Assembly (NCBI GenBank): GCA_049600855.1
Contig: JBMYQA010000332.1
Coordinates: 1 to 6,246 of the forward strand
Reading direction: 5' to 3'
DNA: 6,246 bases
DNA from: JBMYQA01 sp049600855
GTDB taxonomy: Bacteria; Bacteroidota; Bacteroidia; Cytophagales; Flammeovirgaceae
Position numbers and translations under genes: made by a program. Below, piece after piece: positions 1 to 5,520 of the stretch (the stretch's first letter is position 1; each line of letters begins with the position of its first letter). The notes beneath the pieces are model-generated. The model did no database searches. It worked only from the letters and a program-made list of their open reading frames with translations, and was not told the DNA's origin.

Positions 1-1
1 C

Positions 2-835
2 ACGGTATTCTCAAACCTTTGGATTGCGTTAAGCGCCGCTGCTAGCACTTTTTTGGCTTATTTTATCTTTCAACAGCAGGCGATTATTGCTCCCATTGCC
101 CTACTCTTTTTTGCTACTTTCGCGCGCTATAATATCATCGCATTTACCTTACCAGATTCCGTTACAGGCGAAAAGTTTATTTTTATGAAACAAAATCGCC
201 TATTACTGAAAGTCTTATTCGCCCTTTCTTCTTTTGCTTCCCTATACTTTGCTTGGCAACTCACTTTAGCACAGCTCATTTTATTGGGCCATTTGGCAAT
301 ACTTACCTTATGGTACATTTTTCCATTGCCCTTAGGCTTTACCAAAATTAAGCCATTAAGAAAGCTGCCTTTTCTCAAAATTTTCTTAATTGCCTATGTA
401 TGGGCCTGTTCTTCTTACCTCATGCCCTTATGGCCTCAACTCAGTTTAACTAGCACCACAGCACTTGGTTTTCTGGAACGTTTTCTTTTTCTATTTGCCA
501 TCACCATCCCTTTTGATATCAAAGATTTTGCTGACGATACCCGCCTTCAGCTCAAAACACTACCCAATTCCATTGGAATACCTCCAAGCAAATGGATTGC
601 TATCGGTGCATTACTCGTATGCAGCATTATTGTAAGTTACCTGTATTCACGATGGATTAGTATTGGCTTTATTTTATCTTATGCTATTGCAGCTCCATTT
701 ATTTGGTATGCCAGTCCTCAAAAAAGCGATTTATATTTCTTAGGTTGGGTAGATGGTACCATGATTTGGCAAATGATCTTGGTATACACTTCTAATGAAT
801 ACTTACCACTTATCATAAAATCGTTCATCAGCTAA
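2..835 (+). CDS. UbiA-like polytopic membrane protein, 5' end outside window
   Basis: The frame is open to the left edge (it reads T-V-F-S-N-L-W-I-A-L from base 2), so the TTG at 53 is not a convincing start and the true start lies upstream. The 277 visible residues are mostly hydrophobic, with about seven or eight candidate membrane segments. The segment FDIKDFADDTRLQLKTLP (about 512-565) resembles the second aspartate-rich motif of UbiA-superfamily prenyltransferases, followed by the typical TLP. The C-terminal GWVDGTMIWQM also fits Bacteroidota UbiA-like proteins. The usual first motif (NDxxDxxxD) is not there: its place is taken by ATFARYNIIAF near 113-150, which keeps only YN. Known family members attach prenyl chains to aromatic acceptors in the inner membrane; whether this one is catalytic is doubtful. 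By length, probably only some 5-20 residues are missing. It is probably co-transcribed with the small gene 10 bp downstream. The family call is fairly sure, the function is not. Confidence 0.72.
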   Translation, partial: TVFSNLWIALSAAASTFLAYFIFQQQAIIAPIALLFFATFARYNIIAFTLPDSVTGEKFIFMKQNRLLLKVLFALSSFASLYFAWQLTLAQLILLGHLAILTLWYIFPLPLGFTKIKPLRKLPFLKIFLIAYVWACSSYLMPLWPQLSLTSTTALGFLERFLFLFAITIPFDIKDFADDTRLQLKTLPNSIGIPPSKWIAIGALLVCSIIVSYLYSRWISIGFILSYAIAAPFIWYASPQKSDLYFLGWVDGTMIWQMILVYTSNEYLPLIIKSFIS

Positions 836-845
836 ACTATTTTGG

Positions 846-1223
846 ATGAAAAACGTAAATATAAACTCCACAACTAAATACAAAAGTATGAGATATCAAG
901 CTCAAATCATGTACCTTGAGAATAAAACATCTCCTTCAGGAGGTTATGCACGTATAGGAAAAGTTGAACTTTCTCAATCAGGCACAACACTTCGTTATAA
1001 AGGAAAGGCATTTAAATGCCTCAATAAATCACTTTCGCAATCCAATTATTTTGACATTGAAACAGGTGAATTATACTGGATTTCAAATTGCAAGAAAGAT
1101 GGACAAGATCGCGAAAATGCGGAAAGACATCCCGTTTACATTGATGAAAATATTCGAGAAGAATATTGGTTGCAAATTAGAAATCAGCCAAATAACAAAA
1201 ATAGTGCTATCTCAAATTTATAG
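846..1223 (+). CDS. Small conserved soluble protein (short proteins often mislabelled as DXP synthase)
   Basis: This is a 125-residue protein with no signal peptide or membrane segment. The core, about residues 22-115, has the pattern YLENK, ARIGKVELSQSGTTLRYKGK, NYFDIETGELYWISNCKKDG, VYIDENIREEYW. From memory this matches a widespread family of about 90-100-residue bacterial proteins that databases often name 1-deoxy-D-xylulose-5-phosphate synthase. It is far too short for that enzyme and has no thiamine-diphosphate site, so the name should not be transferred. The ATG at 846 gives a longer N-terminus than the family core; ATG 888 (residue 15) or ATG 909 (residue 22, MYLENK) are reasonable alternative starts, and no ribosome binding site decides between them. 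It starts 10 bp after the UbiA-like gene and is followed by a strong terminator, so the two probably form the end of one operon. Its biochemical role is unknown. Confidence 0.75.
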   Translation: MKNVNINSTTKYKSMRYQAQIMYLENKTSPSGGYARIGKVELSQSGTTLRYKGKAFKCLNKSLSQSNYFDIETGELYWISNCKKDGQDRENAERHPVYIDENIREEYWLQIRNQPNNKNSAISNL

Positions 1224-1245
1224 TGTTTAGCTCAATCGCTTTATG

Positions 1246-1278
1246 AGTCTACTTTACAACAGGAAGTAGACTTTTTTT
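1246..1278 (+). terminator. Rho-independent terminator of the UbiA-like operon
   Basis: A perfect 9-bp stem (AGTCTACTT at 1246-1254 with AAGTAGACT at 1264-1272) encloses a 9-base loop and runs into seven consecutive T residues (1272-1278). It begins 22 bases after the stop codon of the small conserved gene, exactly where the end of that transcript is expected. Confidence 0.85.
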
Positions 1279-1305
1279 ATTTTCTATCCTCGAAAAATCC
1301 ATCTT

Positions 1306-1313
1306 TATATTTG
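1306..1313 (+). promoter_or_regulatory. Candidate Bacteroidota -7 promoter element for the DUF2085 gene
   Basis: TATATTTG is an exact match to the Bacteroidota sigma-A -7 consensus TAnnTTTG and lies just after a terminator, as expected for a new transcription unit. No good TTG is seen 17-19 bases upstream, so the -33 element is weak or absent. Transcription would start near 1318-1322, giving a leader of roughly 128 bases before the ATG at 1448. Confidence 0.5.
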
Positions 1314-1324
1314 TATAAGAAAAT

Positions 1325-1441
1325 GTAGCTAAATATGCTCATGAATTTATTTCCATTTCCATTTAGAATTTGATAGCTTAGTGCTAGGTGTTGAGTAATT
1401 CATAGCTACTCATCATTAAGCAAACACCAAACTAAGCCATC
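1325..1441 (+). promoter_or_regulatory. Structured 5' leader of the DUF2085 mRNA, candidate cis-regulatory RNA
   Basis: The leader contains nested complementary arms: GAT 1372-1374 with ATC 1439-1441, GCTTAGT 1376-1382 with ACTAAGC 1431-1437, GGTGTT 1387-1392 with AACACC 1423-1428, and GAGTA 1393-1397 with TACTC 1407-1411. That gives 21 pairs in 70 bases with small internal loops. A second pairing is possible: ATGAATT 1341-1347 with AATTCAT 1397-1403, continued by GTAGCT 1325-1330 with AGCTAC 1404-1409. It would compete with the inner hairpin, or form a pseudoknot with its loop. The element ends six bases before the start codon and no T-tract follows, so it is not a simple terminator. I recognise no known riboswitch class; a DNA-level inverted repeat or small mobile remnant is the alternative. 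Confidence 0.45.
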
Positions 1442-1447
1442 AAAAGC

Positions 1448-1804
1448 ATGATTGGAAAATTAAAAGATAAAGAAATTGGATTTGTGATGTGTCACCAAAA
1501 ACCAGAAAGATCATTTTTCTGGAAAGGCAAGCAGTTTCCCGTTTGTGCACGCTGTACAGGCATGTACATCGGCTACTTTACATTTCCTTTCTTCCTGTTC
1601 AGTGTTTTTGTATTAAACATTTGGTGGACGTTAGTGCTGATATTTCCTACGTACATTGATGGAATTACACAAGCTGTATTTAATCGGGAAAGCAATAACT
1701 TTTTGCGTGTTACTACCGGTTTTATGGCTGGCATAGGTCTCATGTCGCTCCTATCCATTGTAGGGAAATATTTAGGAGATCTGATCTTGCTAGCAATTAA
1801 ATGA
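1448..1804 (+). CDS. DUF2085 family small membrane protein
   Basis: This 118-residue protein carries the DUF2085 signature throughout. A cysteine-histidine pair (C15-H16) is followed by QKPERSFFWKGKQFPVCARC with C33-A-R-C36-TG, then hydrophobic stretches at about 44-58 and 59-70, the polar segment DGITQAVFNRESNNFLRVTT at 71-90, and a last hydrophobic segment after about 91. The spacing of C15, H16, C33 and C36 would suit a metal or disulfide site, but that is inference; the family has no established function. The length is normal for short Bacteroidota members. The ATG at 1448 is the only sensible start because M14 sits right at the conserved CH motif. The gene has its own candidate promoter and a long structured leader, and stands alone between two terminator-like elements. 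Confidence 0.82.
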   Translation: MIGKLKDKEIGFVMCHQKPERSFFWKGKQFPVCARCTGMYIGYFTFPFFLFSVFVLNIWWTLVLIFPTYIDGITQAVFNRESNNFLRVTTGFMAGIGLMSLLSIVGKYLGDLILLAIK

Positions 1805-1939
1805 AAAAATCAGTATTCATACAATTTAGGTTTCATAATGGGCTCCGTAAATAGATGCTGGACTGTTCGTGTATTTTAGCATTGAACTTATTTAATATTA
1901 GTTTTTTCGAGTGAAAAAGAGTTAAGATGCACTCAATTT

Positions 1940-1966
1940 AGCGGTTCCCCGCCGGGACGCTTTTTT
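1940..1966 (+). terminator. Terminator-like GC-rich hairpin with T6 tract
   Basis: AGCG 1940-1943 pairs with CGCT 1958-1961. Past one bulged G, TTCC 1945-1948 pairs with GGGA 1954-1957 (one G-T wobble) around the five-base loop CCGCC, and the stem runs into TTTTTT at 1961-1966. It lies 136 bases after the DUF2085 stop codon, so it either ends that transcript after a long 3' tail or ends an unannotated small RNA. Confidence 0.5.
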
Positions 1967-2286
1967 GCAGTAATAGCAGCGCTCTTTCAAGAAAAAGCAA
2001 GGGTTTCTTAACCTTTTGGAACCGAAATAAATTAATGTTAGACAAGTTCTAATAATAGAAAAACCAAATATTATTCCACCTTGTGTTATATTTAGAACAC
2101 GTTCACATCTGAATACCCTTCCCTATTAATTTGTTAAAAAAATGCGAATCCCACACAGTGTGTTGTTTAAACGCAATTGTACCGAAACATGCTAACTGGC
2201 TAAAACTGGATGCGTATCCACAAAACGCTGTTGGGTGAAATTCAGTCGTACATTGATGTTATAGCTCCTTAAATTGATTTTTTTTC

Positions 2287-2314
2287 TTTGGTGCTCTCCC
2301 TTCTACTACCTTGC
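2287..2314 (+). promoter_or_regulatory. Weak candidate promoter of the TonB-dependent receptor gene
   Basis: TTTG at 2287-2290 is followed after 16 bases by TACCTTGC at 2307-2314. This resembles the Bacteroidota -33/-7 pair (TTTG, TAnnTTTG) with one T missing from the -7 box and a slightly short spacer. It would give a leader of about 40 bases before ATG 2362. The match is imperfect and other AT-rich sites in the upstream region could serve. Confidence 0.3.
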
Positions 2315-2361
2315 AAAGTGTAGCAGCTGAATGTTCAAATTAATTTTCTCCCACTATCTTT

Positions 2362-4875
2362 ATGAAGACTTACAAGCAAATGAAACACATTTTACCCCTT
2401 CTTATATTCCTATTCATTCACACGATTTCTATTTATGCACAACGACAAGGTAGACCGGGAGGTGGTCGTGAGCGGCCAGCCATTGGACGGTTAACTGGCA
2501 AAATTGTGGATGCAGCTACGAAGGAACCCGTAGAGTATGCTACGGTGGTTTTAATCAACATGCGTGATTCTACCGTGACAGGTGGCGTGACTAATGGAAA
2601 AGGACGCTTTGAAATTAGCCAAATTAAACTTGGTGGTTATCATCTAAAAATCTCTTTTATTGGTTATGAAACCTATACAAAAACGCCAATTCGAATTTCC
2701 CCACGAGGCGGAGGCATTGAACAAGATTTAGGCACCGTGAGTTTAAACCCATCAGCAGCGATGATGGAGGCGGTTGAGGTTACTGCTGAACGCAATGTTA
2801 TGGAGCTGGGCTTAGATCGTAGAGTCATTAATGTTGCAAAAAATATTGCAGCAGAAGGAGGGACGGTGAATGATATCCTACAAAATATTCCTTCGGTTGA
2901 TGTGGACATCGATGGAAATATTAGCTTACGAGGAAGTGAAAATGTAACGGTACTCATTGATGGCAAGCCTTCAGGATTAACAGGGGCTAGTCGTCAAGCA
3001 ATTTTGGATCAAATTCCCGCTTCAACCATTGATCGTATTGAAGTAGTGACTAACCCTTCAGCTAAATATGATCCCGATGGCATGTCGGGAATCATCAACA
3101 TCATCACCAAACAAAACGCTTTGAAAGGACTTAACGGGGTAGCCACATTAAATGTGGGAACGCGGGATAAATATAATGCAACAGGTACGGTAAGTTACCG
3201 AAAAGGCAAGTGGAACCTGAGTACGAATTACAGTTATCGTTACGATTCGCGTTTCCGAACAGGGGCAAACCTACGGGAAAACATTTCAGACACTGGCTCC
3301 ACATTTTTAGATCAAGACGATGATGGGGATCGAGTTCGTTCCTCTCATTTGATGAAACTGGGCGTGGACTACTCTTTTAATTCGAAAAATCTGCTTTCGG
3401 CAAGTGCCTTATACAGCACCAATACTTCTGAAAGGCTCAATAAGATCCAATACCAGACGTTAGATCAGGAAGGAGTCTTAACCGCCTTAAGTTTTCGGGA
3501 TACCGAAAGCGATAGTGATCGAGAAAGCATTGACTTGAATATCGGCTATACGAAAAAGTTCCAACGTCCACAGCAACAACTAACCATTGAAGCGCGCCAC
3601 TCGCGATCTCCTGAAGAAGGTTTTAGCTTTTTTGAAGAACAAGATTATGAGTTAGACTTCACACCAGCAGATGTAGATCCATTTTTACAAAATAACTTTT
3701 CTAATAACAATACCAATGTCACAACCATACAGACTGACTATGTCAATCCAGTCAATAAAAGGGTGAGGTATGAATTGGGTTATAAAAGTATTATCCGAAC
3801 CATTCGCAATGATTTTTTCTCCCAAAGTTTTGATCATGAACTCGGTCAATATGTGAGCGATGATGAGCTGAATAATGAATTTGAATATCGAGAGCAGGTA
3901 CACGCAATTTATGGCATGTATACGCGGCGTTTTGGGAAATTGACTGCCCAGGCTGGTATTCGATTAGAACAGGCTTACACAGATGCTACCTTGCTAAATA
4001 GTAATGAGCCTCCTTTTGAAAACGATTATGCAAATGCATTTCCAAGCGGTTTTTTAAGTTATGAAATCAGTAAAAATGATGAGATTCGGGCGAGCTATAG
4101 CCGCAGAATTAATCGCCCACGTACCCGCCAATTGAATCCTTTTATCAATGTGGCTGATTCCTTCAACATCAGACAAGGTAATCCCTTTTTGCAACCAGAA
4201 TACATTAATGTGTATGAAGTCAGTTATTCCCACAACTGGAAAAAAATTACTGTAAGTTCATCGGTGTATTGGCGAGAGATTAATGGCATGATTCGGAGAT
4301 TCAAGACGGTGGATGATGAGGGCGTTTCTACCACCACTTACGTGAACTTGTCTGGAGGGCGTTCTTACGGGGCAGAATTGATTTTTACAGGAAAAATCAC
4401 CAAAGGTTGGGACTTAAATGTGAGTGGCAATATTTTTAAAAATGAAGTGGATGGCTCAAATGTAGAAGCTGATTTGAATAATGAAGCAACGAGCTGGAGT
4501 GCCAAACTGACTTCTACTTGGGACTTTAAAAAGGACTTTCAATTGCAAATCACAGGCCGTTACCGCGCGCCATTTGCCATTACACAAGGCGAAATTTTGG
4601 AGCTTTATGGCGTGAATGCCGCACTTCGAAAAAAGGTATTGAAAGGAAAAGGAAGCGTCACACTAAGAGTGAGTGATATCTTTGATAATTTCCGTTTTGG
4701 ATTCAATACTTCGGGGGAAAACTTTAATCAACAAAGTGTCCGTAAACGAGAAAGTAGAATTGGCTATATTTCCTTTATGTATCGCTTTGGTACGTTAGAT
4801 CGAAATGCGCGCAGAGGAAAAAGAGGTGGAAACCGTAGAAGTGGAGATGATGGAGGAAGTATGGAGATCGACTAA
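2362..4875 (+). CDS. TonB-dependent receptor-like outer-membrane beta-barrel protein
   Basis: An 837-residue outer-membrane protein. Residues 1-26 form a signal peptide (basic start, hydrophobic core, cleavage likely after A26 in IYA-Q). An Arg/Gly-rich stretch (28-39) follows. Residues about 41-113 are a carboxypeptidase-regulatory-like domain (GRLTGKIVDA, EPVEYATVVL, GRFEI, FIGYET). Residues about 130-250 are the plug: VEVTAE, VNDILQNIPSVDVD, ISLRGSENVTVLIDGKPSGL, IDRIEVVTNPSAKYD, GIINIITK. The rest is a beta-barrel of the outer-membrane beta-barrel family, with the hallmark segments YSRRINRPRTRQLNPF and GNPFLQPEY (near residue 606) and a terminal aromatic strand, YISFMYRFG. A basic Arg/Gly-rich tail follows this strand. 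The start could also be M7 (2380), whose signal peptide would be equally good. There is no SusD gene beside it and the length is below SusC size, so a polysaccharide role is not supported. Substrate unknown. Confidence 0.93.
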   Translation: MKTYKQMKHILPLLIFLFIHTISIYAQRQGRPGGGRERPAIGRLTGKIVDAATKEPVEYATVVLINMRDSTVTGGVTNGKGRFEISQIKLGGYHLKISFIGYETYTKTPIRISPRGGGIEQDLGTVSLNPSAAMMEAVEVTAERNVMELGLDRRVINVAKNIAAEGGTVNDILQNIPSVDVDIDGNISLRGSENVTVLIDGKPSGLTGASRQAILDQIPASTIDRIEVVTNPSAKYDPDGMSGIINIITKQNALKGLNGVATLNVGTRDKYNATGTVSYRKGKWNLSTNYSYRYDSRFRTGANLRENISDTGSTFLDQDDDGDRVRSSHLMKLGVDYSFNSKNLLSASALYSTNTSERLNKIQYQTLDQEGVLTALSFRDTESDSDRESIDLNIGYTKKFQRPQQQLTIEARHSRSPEEGFSFFEEQDYELDFTPADVDPFLQNNFSNNNTNVTTIQTDYVNPVNKRVRYELGYKSIIRTIRNDFFSQSFDHELGQYVSDDELNNEFEYREQVHAIYGMYTRRFGKLTAQAGIRLEQAYTDATLLNSNEPPFENDYANAFPSGFLSYEISKNDEIRASYSRRINRPRTRQLNPFINVADSFNIRQGNPFLQPEYINVYEVSYSHNWKKITVSSSVYWREINGMIRRFKTVDDEGVSTTTYVNLSGGRSYGAELIFTGKITKGWDLNVSGNIFKNEVDGSNVEADLNNEATSWSAKLTSTWDFKKDFQLQITGRYRAPFAITQGEILELYGVNAALRKKVLKGKGSVTLRVSDIFDNFRFGFNTSGENFNQQSVRKRESRIGYISFMYRFGTLDRNARRGKRGGNRRSGDDGGSMEID

Positions 4876-4883
4876 CTGATTGG

Positions 4884-4930
4884 TAAGACTTTCCGAGCAT
4901 TGGCACCAATCCAATGCTCGGAAAGTTTTA
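4884..4930. terminator. Strong hairpin shared by two convergent genes
   Basis: A perfect 16-bp inverted repeat (4888-4903 with 4911-4926, loop CACCAAT) extends to 20 pairs with one G-T wobble (4884-4903 with 4911-4930). It lies 8 bases after the receptor stop codon and its right arm contains the TAA stop (4928-4930 on the plus strand) of the convergent lipoprotein gene. A TTTT run at 4926-4929 supports termination on the plus strand; on the minus strand the tract after the stem is poor, so termination there is less certain. Confidence 0.75.
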
Positions 4931-5338
4931 GCCATCACTTCCCATAGCCTTTGCGCTTTCTTCTGGCTCCTTGATGTTATTTCTCATGTAATCAATGGTG
5001 TCAGCTACTGCAGTAATCATGTCATGATATTCACTGATTTGCTGCATGTAATAACGTTCGCTCTCATAGTATTGCGCACTATCAATACCGTGATGAGCCA
5101 TCAATTTTTTTTGGGCATCAATAAATACTTTAAAGGCTTTCGCTTTGTCTGTTCGAGCGGTTTCAATGACTTTGGCTTCTAATATTTGCATTTCCACCAT
5201 CAACTTAATCATTTGATCGCGTTCAATCAGATGGGCTGGTGCGGATACCAGCTCACGCTGTGGTGGGTCGCCACAGGCCATTAATCCTAAAAATAAACAA
5301 CCGATCCAACTAGAGAAGAGCTTTTTTTGAATACGCAT
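4928..5338 (-). CDS. DUF4296-like lipoprotein
   Basis: This 136-residue protein starts with a lipoprotein signal: MRIQKK, a hydrophobic core, and the lipobox L19-M20-A21-C22 followed by GD. The mature part begins with a short proline-containing linker and PAHLIERDQMIKLMVEMQIL, which fits the DUF4296 pattern (P-x-x-LI-x-x-D-x-M-x-x-L-x-x-M). It goes on to HGIDSAQYYESERYYMQQ, where family members have a conserved hydrophobic/aromatic region, and ends in an acidic-basic tail. It is predicted to be mostly helical. The family is common in Bacteroidota and has no assigned function; the lipobox puts it in the envelope, and lacking an acidic run right after the cysteine it may stay periplasmic. It converges on the receptor gene with 52 bases between stop codons, so it is not in the receptor operon. 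The start ATG is the only one giving a signal peptide. Confidence 0.82.
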   Translation of the reverse strand: MRIQKKLFSSWIGCLFLGLMACGDPPQRELVSAPAHLIERDQMIKLMVEMQILEAKVIETARTDKAKAFKVFIDAQKKLMAHHGIDSAQYYESERYYMQQISEYHDMITAVADTIDYMRNNIKEPEESAKAMGSDG

Positions 5339-5362
5339 ATCACATTCCTACTGGTATTAGTG

Positions 5363-5370
5363 CGAAAGTA
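5363..5370 (-). promoter_or_regulatory. Candidate -7 promoter element for the DUF4296-like gene
   Basis: Read on the minus strand this is TACTTTCG, matching the Bacteroidota -7 consensus TAnnTTTG at all but one position. It is 24 bases upstream of the start codon, which would leave a short leader of about 15-20 bases. No good TTG lies at the expected upstream distance, so the assignment rests on the -7 box only. Confidence 0.4.
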
Positions 5371-5520
5371 TAGATTATAGCTAGAAGTGAAAAGTAGCGC
5401 GACTTATAGTGTGTTAAAATAATTGATCAAGTTTTTTTTGAAAAATGGTTTACAAAAGATAAACTTAATCATACTATAGAAAAGGGCTTTTCCTTTTAAT
5501 TCACTCATCAATCTATTTTT

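Larger units (their letters stand above)
1805..2361. other. 557-bp intergenic region without a convincing gene
   Basis: No reading frame here has recognisable protein character; the longest neat candidate is a 20-codon frame at 2210-2272 that I do not believe. The stretch holds a terminator-like hairpin at 1940-1966, an odd palindrome CACAC-A-GTGTG at 2152-2162, an AT-rich inverted repeat (GTTCTA 2046-2051 with TAGAAC 2093-2098, and AATAATA 2051-2057 with TATTATT 2069-2075), and the weak receptor promoter near 2287-2314. Its length may reflect a regulatory region of the receptor gene, a small RNA, or a decayed gene. Nothing resembles an insertion sequence end. Confidence 0.6.

Noticed and set aside
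964..1230. 88-codon plus-strand frame overlapping the small conserved protein
   Set aside because: It is a shifted frame of the conserved gene; the conserved motifs are in the 846-1223 frame.
1902..1934. Small hairpins (TTTTTC/GAAAAA and GAGTG/CACTC) before the orphan terminator
   Set aside because: The pairs are short, partly low-complexity and mutually exclusive; expected by chance in AT-rich DNA.
2210..2272. 20-codon frame (MRIHKTLLGEIQSYIDVIAP) in the intergenic region
   Set aside because: It is too short to judge, with no promoter, ribosome site or recognised family. It might be a relic of a decayed gene, but nothing supports that.
2362..4875. SusC-type polysaccharide receptor
   Set aside because: No SusD gene is adjacent, the protein is shorter than typical SusC, and its barrel motifs fit the non-SusC outer-membrane beta-barrel family better.
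4880..5182. Plus-strand 100-codon frame opposite the DUF4296-like gene
   Set aside because: It begins inside the convergent hairpin and has no family resemblance, while the minus-strand frame has a lipobox and conserved DUF4296-like pattern.
5479..5497. Inverted repeat GAAAAG-GG-CTTTTC / AAAAGG...CCTTTT upstream of the PKD gene
   Set aside because: It is low-complexity A/T-rich sequence with too small a loop for a hairpin; no T-tract or known operator match makes it worth calling.
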